From Mycobacterium dioxanotrophicus (lineage in GTDB: Bacteria > Actinomycetota > Actinomycetes > Mycobacteriales > Mycobacteriaceae): a stretch of DNA of 64,000 nucleotides. The notes under the pieces were generated by a model. That model saw nothing but the letters and a program-made list of their open reading frames with translations, did no database searches and had not been told where the DNA came from. Each line of letters opens with the position of its first letter. Within the stretch, counting starts at the first letter, position 1. Below are positions 18,691-28,256 of this stretch, piece by piece. Both the position numbers and the translations under genes were made by a program. The stretch is taken from assembly GCF_002157835.1 (NCBI RefSeq), contig NZ_CP020809.1, forward strand, positions 5,146,001 to 5,210,000. Reading direction: 5' to 3'.

Positions 18691-21600
18691 ATGCAGAACG
18701 GGTCGGCCGACAGATTCGCGGTGTCCAGGCGTGTCCGCGTGCTGATCGGCTCAGCCGTGACCGCGGTCGTACTTCTGCTTGTCGTTTCTGGGCCGCTGAA
18801 TTCATACGTGGACTGGTTGTGGTTCGGTGAGGTCGGCTTCCGCAACGTCTGGATCACGGTTCTGTTGACCAGGGTCGCGATCTTCATCGCAGTGGCCCTG
18901 CTCGTTGGCGGCAGCGTTCTGCTGGCGATGGCGCTGGCATATCGCACCCGGCTGATCTTCGTCCCTACCAAACGCGACAACGACCCGATCGCGCACTATC
19001 GGACCCTCGCGATGCGCCGGCCCCGCCTGCTGTCATGGGGCGTCGCATCGGCGGTCGCGGCGCTGTGCGGTCTGGTCGGCCAGGGCAATTGGGTCACGGT
19101 TCAACTGTTCCTGCACGGCGAACCCTTCGGTATCACTGATCCGGAATTCGGGCGCGACATCGCCTTCTTCGTATTCGACCTGCCCTTCTACCGATTCATA
19201 CTCGACTGGTTTTTTGTCGCCGTATGCCTGGCGTTGGTCGCGAATGTGTTGACGCACTACCTCTTTGATGGTATCCGGCTGGCCGCAGGCAAGGGCACAC
19301 TCACCCAGCCCGCTCGAATTCAGATCGCGATGCTGGCCGGTACGGCGATCCTGCTCAAGGCGATCGCATACTGGTTCGACCACTACGAATTGGTGTTCAG
19401 CACCCGCAAAGAACCGACGTTCACCGGTGCCGGCCACACCACCATCCATGCCGAGCTGCCTGCCAAGCTTGTCCTGCTCGCCATAGCGGTGCTGTGCGCG
19501 TTGGCGATGTTCGCGGTGATCTTCCTGCGGGACATGCGGATTCCGGCGATGGCCACCGCGCTGCTCGTACTCTCGTCGGTTCTGGTAGGCGGTGCGTGGC
19601 CGCTGGTGATGGAACAGTTCTCGGTGCGGCCCAATGCAGCCGATGTCGAGCGCCCCTATATCGAACGCAACATCGCCGCGACTCGCGACGCGTATCGGCT
19701 CGGCGGCGACTGGGTGCAATACCACGACTATCCCGGCATCGGGACCAAGAATCCCCGCGACGTCGCCGCGGATGTCACCACCATCGCCAATGTGCGACTG
19801 CTCGACCCGACCGTGCTCTCCCGGACGTTCACCCAGCAACAGCAGCTCAAGAACTTCTACAGTTTCCCAGCCGAATTGGACGTCGACCGATATCACATCG
19901 ACGGCCAGTTGCGGGATTACATCGTCGGCGTCCGCGAACTGTCACCGGACAGCCTGACCGGGAATCAGACCGATTGGATCAACCGGCACACCGTCTACAC
20001 CCACGGCAACGGTTTCGTTGCCGCACCGGCGAATCGGGTGAATGCGGCAGTCCGTGACGCCGCGGAACCCGCGGACAGCAACAGCGGGTACCCGATCTAC
20101 ACGATCAGCGACATCGCATCCCATGGGTCCGATCGACAGACCATCCGAGTCGACCAACCACGCATCTACTTCGGTGAAGTGATTGCCCAGGCGGATCCGG
20201 ATTACGCGATCGTCGGCGGACCGCCGGATGCGCCGCCTCGCGAGTACGACACCGACACCGCGAAGTACTCCTACACCGGTGCCGGCGGGGTGCCGATCGG
20301 TGACTGGTTCAACCGGACGTTGTTCGCCGCCAAGTTCGCCGAACGCAACATCTTGTTCTCGCGGGCAATCAGCGAGGAGTCGAAACTGATCCTCTACCGC
20401 GACCCCAAGGAACGCGTGCAGCGGGTGGCCCCGTGGCTGACCACCGACGCCAATGCCTATCCGGCGGTGGTCCACGGCCGCATCGTCTGGATAGTCGATG
20501 CATACACGACGCTGGAACGCTACCCGTACGCGCAACGCACCTCGCTGCAAGGCCTGGTCACCACTGCCGCCGGCGTCAGCCAGCCCGGCGCACAGGTCGG
20601 GTATGTGCGCAACTCGGTCAAGGCAACGGTCGACGCCTACGACGGCACCGTGACGCTCTACGAGGTCGACCGCGACGATCCCGTGCTCCAGGCATGGATG
20701 CGCGTGTTCCCCGGTGCCGTGCAATCGGCGGACAATGTCTCTGACGAACTGCGCTCGCATTTCCGCTATCCCGAGGACCTGTTCAAGATCCAACGGGACA
20801 TGGTGGCGAGATACCACGTCGACGAACCTCGAGAGTTCTTCACCACCAACGCCTTCTGGTCGGTGCCCAGCGATCCGACCACCGAGTCCGACGAACCGCA
20901 GCCACCCTTCTATGTCCTCGTCGGAGACCAGCGGAGCGCGCGACCGTCGTTCCGGCTGGCCAGCGCGATGGTCGGCTACAACAGGGAATTCCTTTCGGCC
21001 TACATCTCGGTGGACTCCGATCCGGAGAACTACGGCAAGATCAGGGTGCTGCAACTACCGACGGATACCTTGACGCAGGGCCCGCAACAGATCCAGAACT
21101 CGATGATCTCCGACACCCGGGTCGCCTCCGAGCGCACCTTGCTGGAGCGATCCAACCGAATCCATTACGGCAACCTACTGACCCTTCCGATCGCCGACGG
21201 CGGCGTGCTCTATGTGGAACCGCTTTACACCGAGCGCATTCCGACCACGCCCAATAGCTCGACGTTTCCGCAGCTGTCCCGGGTGCTGGTCAGCTTGCGC
21301 GAACCCCGAGCCGACGGCGGAGTCCGAATCGGTTATGCCCCAACGCTGGCCGAGGCGCTCGACCAGGTGTTCGGCGCCGGTGCCGGGCGCGCCGCGACCG
21401 CCCCGGGTGGCGACGCCGCCGCGACACCACCACCGGACACGTCACGACCGCAATCCCGCCCACCCGCGGGCGCGCCGCCGGGTGCCGGCGGTCCACCTGA
21501 AGCAGCGACGGATCTCAAACAGGCACTCGCGGAGCTGCGTGCGGTTCTCGAGCGACTTGAAAAAGCCGTCAACGCCCAAGAAACACCGGCGGATAGGTAA
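18691..21600 (+). CDS. UPF0182 family membrane protein
   Basis: A 969-aa protein of the UPF0182/COG1615 family, conserved in actinobacteria (Rv3193c and Rv0064 are relatives). The N-terminal third holds about seven transmembrane helices, starting with VLIGSAVTAVVLLLVVSG; the remainder is a large soluble domain, presumably extracytoplasmic. A Pro/Ala/Gly-rich linker follows (about 885-935), then a short C-terminal helix (LKQALAELRAVLERLEKAV) that could form a coiled coil. Length matches the family. No biochemical role is known to me. The next gene follows after 29 bp and may be co-transcribed. Confidence 0.92.
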   Translation: MQNGSADRFAVSRRVRVLIGSAVTAVVLLLVVSGPLNSYVDWLWFGEVGFRNVWITVLLTRVAIFIAVALLVGGSVLLAMALAYRTRLIFVPTKRDNDPIAHYRTLAMRRPRLLSWGVASAVAALCGLVGQGNWVTVQLFLHGEPFGITDPEFGRDIAFFVFDLPFYRFILDWFFVAVCLALVANVLTHYLFDGIRLAAGKGTLTQPARIQIAMLAGTAILLKAIAYWFDHYELVFSTRKEPTFTGAGHTTIHAELPAKLVLLAIAVLCALAMFAVIFLRDMRIPAMATALLVLSSVLVGGAWPLVMEQFSVRPNAADVERPYIERNIAATRDAYRLGGDWVQYHDYPGIGTKNPRDVAADVTTIANVRLLDPTVLSRTFTQQQQLKNFYSFPAELDVDRYHIDGQLRDYIVGVRELSPDSLTGNQTDWINRHTVYTHGNGFVAAPANRVNAAVRDAAEPADSNSGYPIYTISDIASHGSDRQTIRVDQPRIYFGEVIAQADPDYAIVGGPPDAPPREYDTDTAKYSYTGAGGVPIGDWFNRTLFAAKFAERNILFSRAISEESKLILYRDPKERVQRVAPWLTTDANAYPAVVHGRIVWIVDAYTTLERYPYAQRTSLQGLVTTAAGVSQPGAQVGYVRNSVKATVDAYDGTVTLYEVDRDDPVLQAWMRVFPGAVQSADNVSDELRSHFRYPEDLFKIQRDMVARYHVDEPREFFTTNAFWSVPSDPTTESDEPQPPFYVLVGDQRSARPSFRLASAMVGYNREFLSAYISVDSDPENYGKIRVLQLPTDTLTQGPQQIQNSMISDTRVASERTLLERSNRIHYGNLLTLPIADGGVLYVEPLYTERIPTTPNSSTFPQLSRVLVSLREPRADGGVRIGYAPTLAEALDQVFGAGAGRAATAPGGDAAATPPPDTSRPQSRPPAGAPPGAGGPPEAATDLKQALAELRAVLERLEKAVNAQETPADR

Positions 21601-21629
21601 TCACTGCTCGCACCCGAGAAGGTCACCGT

Positions 21630-21956
21630 ATGAAGACCAAGCCACTAGACACCGTCCGGCCGGCTCATGACGTCGCTGCGCGGCTGGCAACGGAGTTCGA
21701 CGGACTGTTACCACCTGAACTCGTGACCCGCATCGTGATGGAAGCCATCTGCGATCTCTACGGACAGGTGCAGCCCAAAGCCTTCCCCGAACTGCTGCAC
21801 CGGCTCGCCCACTATCGACTCGACATTCGCGTACAGCAGAGCCTGCTGGATTCCGGATCATCATCGGGCTCAGCGGACAAAACGCCTGCGACGCGGGCGC
21901 AGGAGCCGACGCGTTCAGCAAGCAGCGCGAGACCTGAACCGACATATACCGATTGA
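21630..21956 (+). CDS. Small protein with three-helix-bundle dimerisation-like domain
   Basis: A 108-aa soluble protein. The first 70 residues are helical and read like the three-helix-bundle dimerisation domain seen in many small mycobacterial proteins (HDVAARLATEFDGLLPPELV, then MEAICDLYGQ). The tail is Ser/Thr/Ala-rich and probably disordered. It follows the UPF0182 gene by 29 bp on the same strand. I know of no function. Confidence 0.65.
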   Translation: MKTKPLDTVRPAHDVAARLATEFDGLLPPELVTRIVMEAICDLYGQVQPKAFPELLHRLAHYRLDIRVQQSLLDSGSSSGSADKTPATRAQEPTRSASSARPEPTYTD

Positions 21957-21973
21957 CCGCGCCGGCGTCACAC

Positions 21974-22909
21974 TCAGAGGTGCTTCTTGAAAAACGGAAC
22001 CACTCCGGCCAACGCCAGCGCCACCGGCTCGGGCTTGTCGTACAGGTCGTAGTGCGAGAAGCCTTCGGCCACCACGAGTTCCTTGTCTTTCGACGCCGCC
22101 CGGCGGTATGCCTCCAGCCCGTCGCGGTACGCGCCGAACGCACCTGGCTTGTCGCCGATCACAACGATCATCGGCTGCGTGAGCAGCACCTCAAGTCGGT
22201 TGAAGGCATCCCACCCGACCGCGGTCGCCTGATGCGAGAAGAGTGAACTCGTTGCACCACCAGGCTTTTCCCCACGCGGTGTGCGGTAGTACTCGGTGGC
22301 CTCGGCCACATCGATCTCGGTGATGCCCTGCTCGGCCGCCGTCTGAGGATCTGGCGGAAGCAGGTTGTTCACCTTGAGCTCCTGACCTCGGGCTTCGTCA
22401 GTACGTTGTGCCGCAATGGCTTCCAGCGCTCCGATCGGGTCGTACCCGGAGAACGCCTCGTGCATCAACCGCCCGAAGTTCACCCCCGTGATGGAGGCCA
22501 CCGCCTTGATGCGCCGTTCGGTGGTCGCGGCATTGATCGAGTACGCGCCACCACCGCACACGCCGATGATGCCGATCCGGTTCTCGTCCACATACGGCAA
22601 CGTCACCAGGTGATCGATGACGTGGCTGATGTCCTTGACGCGCTGGGTCGGATCTTCGATGAAGCGCGGTTCGCCTCCGCTGGCGCCCTGGAAGCTCGCA
22701 TCGAACGCGATGACCACGAAACCCTCGTCGGCCAGGGCCGTACCGTAGACGTTGCCGGATGTCTGTTCCTTGCAGCTGCCGATCGGGTGCACGCTGACGA
22801 TCGCCGGGTACTTGCTCGACGCGTCGAAATCCGGCGGGAAGTAGATGTCAGCGGCGATGTCCCAGTAGGGCGTCCTGACCGTCGCTGCTTCGATGTGGTC
22901 CAGTGCCAT
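21974..22909 (-). CDS. Alpha/beta hydrolase with Cys nucleophile (dienelactone-hydrolase-like)
   Basis: A 311-aa hydrolase. The nucleophile elbow reads GVCGGGAY, so Cys replaces the usual Ser, as in dienelactone hydrolases and the YcjY-like group. The oxyanion segment is VSVHPIGSCKEQT and the catalytic His is in EGFSHYDLYDKP. It is a paralogue of the gene immediately upstream, from which it is separated by one base, so both are translated from one message. The divergent XRE regulator is the likely controller. The substrate is unknown. Confidence 0.82.
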   Translation of the reverse strand: MALDHIEAATVRTPYWDIAADIYFPPDFDASSKYPAIVSVHPIGSCKEQTSGNVYGTALADEGFVVIAFDASFQGASGGEPRFIEDPTQRVKDISHVIDHLVTLPYVDENRIGIIGVCGGGAYSINAATTERRIKAVASITGVNFGRLMHEAFSGYDPIGALEAIAAQRTDEARGQELKVNNLLPPDPQTAAEQGITEIDVAEATEYYRTPRGEKPGGATSSLFSHQATAVGWDAFNRLEVLLTQPMIVVIGDKPGAFGAYRDGLEAYRRAASKDKELVVAEGFSHYDLYDKPEPVALALAGVVPFFKKHL

Positions 22910-22910
22910 G

Positions 22911-23825
22911 TCAATTCCCCTTCAGATTCTCGATGAAAAACGGAACAGCTTCAGCCACAGCGAGATCGACGTACTTGGGCACGTCATAGAAGTCCATGTG
23001 AGTGGCGCCGTCGATGATCACCAGCTTCTTGTCGCTGCGCACTCGCGCATGCAGTCCGGTGGTGGCCCACAGTGATCCCGCGTCGCTGCCCGCGACCATC
23101 AGGATCGGCTGAGTGAGTAGATCCTCCACCAGGTGGAAGGCGTCGAACGCGAAGATCTTCGCCAGGCTCTTGCTCATCAGGTATCTGTTCTGCGCGTTCG
23201 GGTGCTGTGCCCGCGGGGTCAGGTAATACTCGGCGGCCTGCTGCAGGTCGTACGGAGTATCGGCGTCGGACTGGGCGGGAACGTAGGGCGCGAACGCCGC
23301 GTCGGCGCCCTGCGCCTCGGCAGTGCGCTGAGCGGCGGCGGCGTTCAGGGTGGGCAGCGCGTCGGAATCGACGCCGGTGCCGTACCACCCGCGGCGCCAC
23401 GACGCGCCGATATTGACCGCGCTCACCGTGCCGATCGCCTTGATGCGGTGGTCGGTCATGGTAGCCGCGACGGCGTAGCCGCCGCCGGCACAGACCCCCC
23501 AGACACCGATACGCTCCGCGTCGACGTAGTCGAGCGACTGAAGGTGATCCACCGCGGCCCGGATGTCCTCCACGCGGGCGTCGGGGTCCTCCAGATGGCG
23601 TGGAGCGCCGCCACTGTCACCCTGATACGACGCGTCAAACGCCAGGCTGACGAAGCCCTGTTCGGACAGCTTGTCGGCGTACAGGGCGGCAGTCTGCTCC
23701 TTTACACCCCCGCCAGGATGCACGGTCACCACTGCGGGGTAGCTGTCCTGCGGATCGAAGCCCGGCGGCAGATACAGGTTGCCTGCCATGTTGATCGGAC
23801 CGTTGGGGAAGGTGACCGTGTCCAT
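22911..23825 (-). CDS. Alpha/beta hydrolase with Cys nucleophile, tandem paralogue
   Basis: A 304-aa paralogue of the downstream hydrolase. The elbow is GVCAGGGYA (Cys), the oxyanion segment TVHPGGGVKEQT, and the His is in GATHMDFYDVP. Both proteins end with the same VPFFxxxL pattern. It is first in the two-gene operon and diverges from the XRE regulator across 138 bp. Confidence 0.82.
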   Translation of the reverse strand: MDTVTFPNGPINMAGNLYLPPGFDPQDSYPAVVTVHPGGGVKEQTAALYADKLSEQGFVSLAFDASYQGDSGGAPRHLEDPDARVEDIRAAVDHLQSLDYVDAERIGVWGVCAGGGYAVAATMTDHRIKAIGTVSAVNIGASWRRGWYGTGVDSDALPTLNAAAAQRTAEAQGADAAFAPYVPAQSDADTPYDLQQAAEYYLTPRAQHPNAQNRYLMSKSLAKIFAFDAFHLVEDLLTQPILMVAGSDAGSLWATTGLHARVRSDKKLVIIDGATHMDFYDVPKYVDLAVAEAVPFFIENLKGN

Positions 23826-23963
23826 GCTGCGCTCCTCGTCTCAGGTATCTCGGTGTCCCTGAGCGTCAGTCAACCGTGTCGTCGCAGCCCGCAACAGGAC
23901 GCGCTCTACCGGGGTACCAGCAAACCCCCCTCCAGCTTGATGCCGCGTCTTAGGCTGGGATCC

Positions 23964-24854
23964 ATGGACCCGCGCAAGGATATTCGGGATTTCCTGACCA
24001 CCCGGCGGGCCCGGATCACTCCGCAACAAGCAGGCATTCCGGATTACGGGGCCAAGCGGCGGGTGCCGGGACTGCGTCGAGAAGAGGTCGCATTGCTGGC
24101 CGGAGTGAGCGTCGATTACTACACCCGCCTGGAGCGTGGCAACCTCACCGGAGTGTCGGACACCGTGCTCGGCGCCGTCGCCAAGGTGCTCGAACTCGAC
24201 GAAGCCGAACGTGCCCACCTATGGGATCTCGTCCGCGCCTCGACAACCATCCGCAAGGCCCAACCCAAGCCGACCACCGCGCAGGTCCGCCCCAACCTGC
24301 AGCACGTACTCGACGCGTTGGTGGATGCACCGGCCTGGGTCAGCAACGACCGACTGGACATCCTGGCCACCAACCGGCTGTGCGCAGCGCTGTACGCCGA
24401 CGCGTTCTCCGACCCGGAACGGCCCGTCAACCTGGCCCGGTACGTCTTCCTCGATCCGAAGTCACGGGACTTCTTCCGGGACTGGGAGCAGCACGCCGAC
24501 AACGCGGTCGACATCCTGCGCACGTCCGCCGGACGTAACCCCTACGACGAACGGCTCACCAAGCTGGTCGGTGAGCTCTCCACCCGCAGCGACGATTTCC
24601 GTACCCGGTGGGGCGCCCACAATGTGCGGTTCCATCGCACCGGCGTCAAACGTATGCACCACGCGGAGGTGGGCGATCTGGACCTCACGTTCGAGGGCAT
24701 GGAGGTGTCGTCCCATCCCGGATTGACGTTGTATGTAATGACCGCCGAACCAGGATCGGTATCCGACGAGCGGCTCAGGATCCTGGCCAGCTGGGCATCG
24801 CCGATCGAGAAGGCGTCGCGGACTGCCCCGCCGACACCGCCCGAGCAAGACTGA
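23964..24854 (+). CDS. XRE-family regulator with MmyB-like ligand domain
   Basis: About 296 aa. The N-terminal helix-turn-helix has the characteristic RRVPGLRREEVALLAGVSVD followed by YYTRLERG; the C-terminal two thirds match the MmyB-like putative ligand-binding domain (LDILATNRLCAALY, then PYDERLTKLVGELS). ATG at 23964 is chosen because it opens the conserved HTH; the long upstream frame overlaps the hydrolase gene. Such regulators normally sit beside and control an oxidoreductase or hydrolase gene, as here. Confidence 0.88.
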   Translation: MDPRKDIRDFLTTRRARITPQQAGIPDYGAKRRVPGLRREEVALLAGVSVDYYTRLERGNLTGVSDTVLGAVAKVLELDEAERAHLWDLVRASTTIRKAQPKPTTAQVRPNLQHVLDALVDAPAWVSNDRLDILATNRLCAALYADAFSDPERPVNLARYVFLDPKSRDFFRDWEQHADNAVDILRTSAGRNPYDERLTKLVGELSTRSDDFRTRWGAHNVRFHRTGVKRMHHAEVGDLDLTFEGMEVSSHPGLTLYVMTAEPGSVSDERLRILASWASPIEKASRTAPPTPPEQD

Positions 24855-24865
24855 CAGCCGACGCG

Positions 24866-25387
24866 CTACAGCGGGACCAGCCCGCGGCGGCCGATGGTGT
24901 ATTCGCCGCCGATGTGCGCGTGCAGATCACGTAGTCCCTGAGCACATGCCGCCCGCACGTCGGGATCCAGATGCTCGAGCAGCGCCGCCAGCTCCCGGCG
25001 ACGACGGCGAATCACCTTGCGCGCCAAAGCCTTACCTGAGGTCGACAGATCGAGGATCACCACGGTGCGGTTACCCGGATCGGCACGGCGCACCACATGC
25101 CCGGATTCGGTGAGCCGGTCGGCCAGCCTGGTGACCGACGATGCGGCCAAGCCCATCGCACGGGCCACCTCGACCGACGAGCACGGGCCGTTCTCGTAGA
25201 CCACGAGCAACAGCCGGAACTGAGGCAGCGACAGGTCGTCGCCCAGCTGATCGATGCTGCGCAGCGCGACACCCGCGAGGTCTCTCGTGGCCACCTCGAA
25301 CGCCTTCACCTCGTCGCGGCTCGCCGGTCGGCTTCTGCGGTCGGCATCGGCGGGCGTCGGGTCTTGCACATCCTGGTGTCGCGCCAT
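24866..25387 (-). CDS. MarR-family transcriptional regulator
   Basis: About 173 aa with a MarR winged helix: LPQFRLLLVVYENGPCSSVE, then MGLAASSVTRLADRLTESG and a wing at RRADPGNRTVVILDLS. ATG at 25387 gives a normal family length; the longer frame would read through the divergent reductase gene. It faces the Ddn-like reductase gene (starts about 95 bp apart), which it may regulate. Confidence 0.87.
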   Translation of the reverse strand: MARHQDVQDPTPADADRRSRPASRDEVKAFEVATRDLAGVALRSIDQLGDDLSLPQFRLLLVVYENGPCSSVEVARAMGLAASSVTRLADRLTESGHVVRRADPGNRTVVILDLSTSGKALARKVIRRRRRELAALLEHLDPDVRAACAQGLRDLHAHIGGEYTIGRRGLVPL

Positions 25388-25481
25388 CGCACCATTGCAG
25401 CACCAATTGAATCCATCCGCATGGATCACCGCGCCGAAGCGCCGATGGAATAGCACGCCGAGGCCCGATGTTGCGAACGGC

Positions 25482-25901
25482 GTGACTGATGCCGAGCTGA
25501 GCCCCACCGACTGGGTACGCGAACAGACCGAACAGATCCTCAAACAGGGCACCACCGACGGCGTCGAGATCTTCGACCGGCCCGTGGTGCTGTTCACCAC
25601 GACGGGCGCGAAGTCCGGCAAGAAGCGGTACGTGCCGCTGATGCGGGTGGAGGAGAACGGCAAGTACGCGATGGTCGCGTCCAAGGGTGGCGCGCCGGAA
25701 CACCCGTCGTGGTACTTCAACGTCAAGGCGAACCCGGCGGTGACGGCGCAGGACGGCGACAAGGTCGTGCAGCTGACCGCGCGCGAGCTCAGCGGTCACG
25801 AGCGTGAGCACTGGTGGAAACTGGCCGTCGAGGCATATCCGCCGTACGCCGAGTATCAAACCAAGACCGACCGGCAGATCCCCGTCTTCGTGGTCGAGTA
25901 G
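25482..25901 (+). CDS. Deazaflavin (F420)-dependent nitroreductase family protein (Ddn-like)
   Basis: About 139 aa, a split-barrel protein of the deazaflavin-dependent nitroreductase family. Typical segments are VLFTTTGAKSGKKRYVPLMR, ASKGGAPEHPSWYFNVKANP and a C-terminal RQIPVFVVE. These enzymes use F420H2 to reduce quinones or nitro compounds. GTG at 25482 fits family length and the conserved N-terminal helix; no strong Shine-Dalgarno is visible. It ends in a strong terminator at 25919-25949 and is divergent from the MarR gene. Confidence 0.85.
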   Translation: MTDAELSPTDWVREQTEQILKQGTTDGVEIFDRPVVLFTTTGAKSGKKRYVPLMRVEENGKYAMVASKGGAPEHPSWYFNVKANPAVTAQDGDKVVQLTARELSGHEREHWWKLAVEAYPPYAEYQTKTDRQIPVFVVE

Positions 25902-25918
25902 CCGCACCTTTCATCTGG

Positions 25919-25949
25919 CCCGCCGGCGCCGTGTGCGCCGGCGGGTTTT
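25919..25949 (+). terminator. Intrinsic terminator
   Basis: Perfect 11-bp GC stem (25919-25929 with 25935-25945), 5-nt loop, then TTTT, 17 bp after the Ddn-like stop codon. Confidence 0.9.
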
Positions 25950-25971
25950 CTGTGTGCGGGGCACCGGCCGG

Positions 25972-27060
25972 TCAGTCGGGCGCCTCGCCGCCGCACGCCA
26001 GTGTCGGATAGTAGGCACTGGTGACCCGGTTGCCGCCGCCGTCCCTGGACTGCTGCATCGCCCGGGTCGCCAGCGTCACCAGCGTGTCGACGACCTCCTC
26101 GGCCGGCAGGTCCGCCGCCGTGCGCAGTGGGCTGCACACCGATCCGATACTGGTGGTCAGCCGCATCTCGGTGGTCTTGATCGATCCGCGGATTCGGCCG
26201 ACCAGCGGCGAGGGATCGTTGGTCTTGAACACGTCGGCGATGAGGAAGTCGGTGTCGCTGACATGGGCCAAGGGCACCTTGTGCCGAATGGTCTCGTGCA
26301 GTGCGCGGCCGACGGCCACCCGCGCGCTCAGCGTGCCGTGCATACCTTCCATGTGGGTGAGCAGTTCCATGTCGTCGATCGACACCGCCACCACGACGAG
26401 GTACTGGTCATCGTGGCGGCTTGCCGCACCGAACATGGTGGCCGCCGCGATGTCGAAGGCCTCTCGATTGAGCAGCCCGGTCAACGGTTCGATTTCGTTC
26501 GGGTGCCTCATCGCGTCCGGGTCGATGAGGCGCACCGCCATGCGGCACATCAGCGACGTGAACGTCAGGACGAGGGTGACGACGACCGCGCCTGCCACGC
26601 CCAGCAGGATGTCGACCATCGCCACCCGCACAGCGAGGTACAGAACGACGACCTCACCAACCGCCAGCGTCAACGCCCATACTCGCCTGCTGTGCAGGAA
26701 GGCCGCGTAGCTGGTGAGCATCGCGTAGATCGACATGCCGAGCAGACCGATCATCGGGTTCGTCAGCATCAGGCACGTGACGATGATCCCGAGGGCGCCG
26801 ACGACGACGATCATCCACGACTCGGTGCGACTCGGCCACTGCAGCCGCCACCACCGCCAGGCCATCACGATCCCACCGAGGGTCACCAGGCCGGCGACGT
26901 AGCGCTCAGGGCCGCGCGGGCCCATCGAACTGGCGAGCAGCAGCAGCGGTACCACGCTCAGCGCGAGCATGGACAAGGCGTTGAGCCCACGCATCCGGGT
27001 GCGCAGCCCGAGGGCCGCAAGGTGTGCGGTGCGTCCGTAGTAATGGTCGTATGGACTCAC
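25972..27060 (-). CDS. Membrane protein with degenerate GGDEF domain
   Basis: About 362 aa. The N-terminal half has some six hydrophobic helices; the C-terminal half begins with the GGDEF-family signature PLTGLLNREAFD. The catalytic loop that should read GG(D/E)EF is SDTDF, and the following segments are drifted, so diguanylate cyclase activity is unlikely. It may bind nucleotide or act as a sensor. GTG at 27060 (SPYDHYYG) is chosen; a longer frame from 27144 also exists. It is followed tail-to-tail by the Ddn-like gene. Confidence 0.72.
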   Translation of the reverse strand: MSPYDHYYGRTAHLAALGLRTRMRGLNALSMLALSVVPLLLLASSMGPRGPERYVAGLVTLGGIVMAWRWWRLQWPSRTESWMIVVVGALGIIVTCLMLTNPMIGLLGMSIYAMLTSYAAFLHSRRVWALTLAVGEVVVLYLAVRVAMVDILLGVAGAVVVTLVLTFTSLMCRMAVRLIDPDAMRHPNEIEPLTGLLNREAFDIAAATMFGAASRHDDQYLVVVAVSIDDMELLTHMEGMHGTLSARVAVGRALHETIRHKVPLAHVSDTDFLIADVFKTNDPSPLVGRIRGSIKTTEMRLTTSIGSVCSPLRTAADLPAEEVVDTLVTLATRAMQQSRDGGGNRVTSAYYPTLACGGEAPD

Positions 27061-27174
27061 GGCGCAACCGCCACACGGATGGTTGCCACGGATGGCCGTC
27101 GCGCTGGGCGGCTCAAGACATACGCCACCGCCGCATTCTCCCACTCCCGCCCGACAAGGGCACGCGCCACGGTG

Positions 27175-28206
27175 CTATCTGACCGAAGGCTGGTTCTGGG
27201 TGATGCAGTGGACGCCTCCGCCACGCTCGAACAACGGCCTGGCATCCACCGTCACGACGGTGCGGCCGGGATAGTGCTCGCCGAGGATCGCCACCGCGGT
27301 GTCGTCGACCGGGTCGCCGAAGCCGCACGCGACGACCCCGCCGTTGACCACCAGGTGGTTGATGTAGCTGTAGTCGACGAAACCCTCGGCGTCGGTCAGT
27401 GTCGCCGGCGCGGGCATCTCGGTGATCTCCCAGGATCTGCCCGCGGCGTCGTGGCTGCTTTCCAACACCGCACGGACCTCCTTGCTGACGAGGTAATCCG
27501 GGTGATTCGCATCCTGCTGCGTGTGTAACAGCAGCCGGCCCGGCGACGTGATGGCCGCGACGATGTCGACGTGGCCGCGGGTGCCATATCGCTCGGAGTC
27601 TCTGGTCAGGCCCCGGGGCAGCCAGATCGCGTGGGTCGCCCCGATGGTGCGGGCCAACTCGGCCTCGACGTCGGCGCGGGTGAGCCCCGGGTTACGACCG
27701 GGATCGAGTTGCACGGTCTCGGTGACCAGCACTGTGCCCTCGCCGTCGACCTGGATACCGCCACCCTCATTGACCAGCGGGGAGCTGATGACCGGGGTGC
27801 CGGCCAGCCGCGCAACCGTGGCCCCGATCTTCTCGTCGCGGTCCCACTGCGCCCAGTCCTGGCCACCCCACCCGTTGAACACCCAGTCGACCGCGGCCAC
27901 CGAGCCGTCGGCGCGATGCACGAAGGTGGGCCCGATATCGCGCATCCAGGCGTCGTTCAGCGGGGCTTCGATGATGTCGATGTCTGCCGACAGGTATTTC
28001 TGGGCCGCGGTCAGTTCGCCAGGGTCCACGAGTACGGTGACCGGTTCGAACCCGGCGACGGCATGCGCGACAGCGGCCCAGGCGGATCGGGCCTCGTGCT
28101 GTTCGGCTTCGGTGTCGCCCAGCGAGTAGCCCTCGCTGGGAAAGGCCATCCAGACCCGGTCCTGGGCGGCCGTCTCAGCTGGCATGAGCGTGGGGTTATC
28201 GGTCAC
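27175..28206 (-). CDS. Agmatine deiminase/peptidyl-arginine deiminase family protein
   Basis: About 343 aa, a guanidino-group hydrolase of the pentein fold. Characteristic segments are DAWMRDIGPTFV, the WGGQDWAQWDRDEK region, TRGHVDIVA with its catalytic His, and the C-terminal GGGVHCITQNQP with the nucleophilic Cys at about residue 334. Agmatine deiminases make N-carbamoylputrescine plus ammonia. GTG at 28206 follows AGGAGG by four bases. It lies 50 bp after the amidase gene, same strand. No nitrilase-type N-carbamoylputrescine amidase is nearby. Confidence 0.87.
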   Translation of the reverse strand: MTDNPTLMPAETAAQDRVWMAFPSEGYSLGDTEAEQHEARSAWAAVAHAVAGFEPVTVLVDPGELTAAQKYLSADIDIIEAPLNDAWMRDIGPTFVHRADGSVAAVDWVFNGWGGQDWAQWDRDEKIGATVARLAGTPVISSPLVNEGGGIQVDGEGTVLVTETVQLDPGRNPGLTRADVEAELARTIGATHAIWLPRGLTRDSERYGTRGHVDIVAAITSPGRLLLHTQQDANHPDYLVSKEVRAVLESSHDAAGRSWEITEMPAPATLTDAEGFVDYSYINHLVVNGGVVACGFGDPVDDTAVAILGEHYPGRTVVTVDARPLFERGGGVHCITQNQPSVR

Positions 28207-28256
28207 TGGTCCTCCTCGGCTGTTCACGGTCAGCCTCGTGAAATGTGGTCTCTGAA

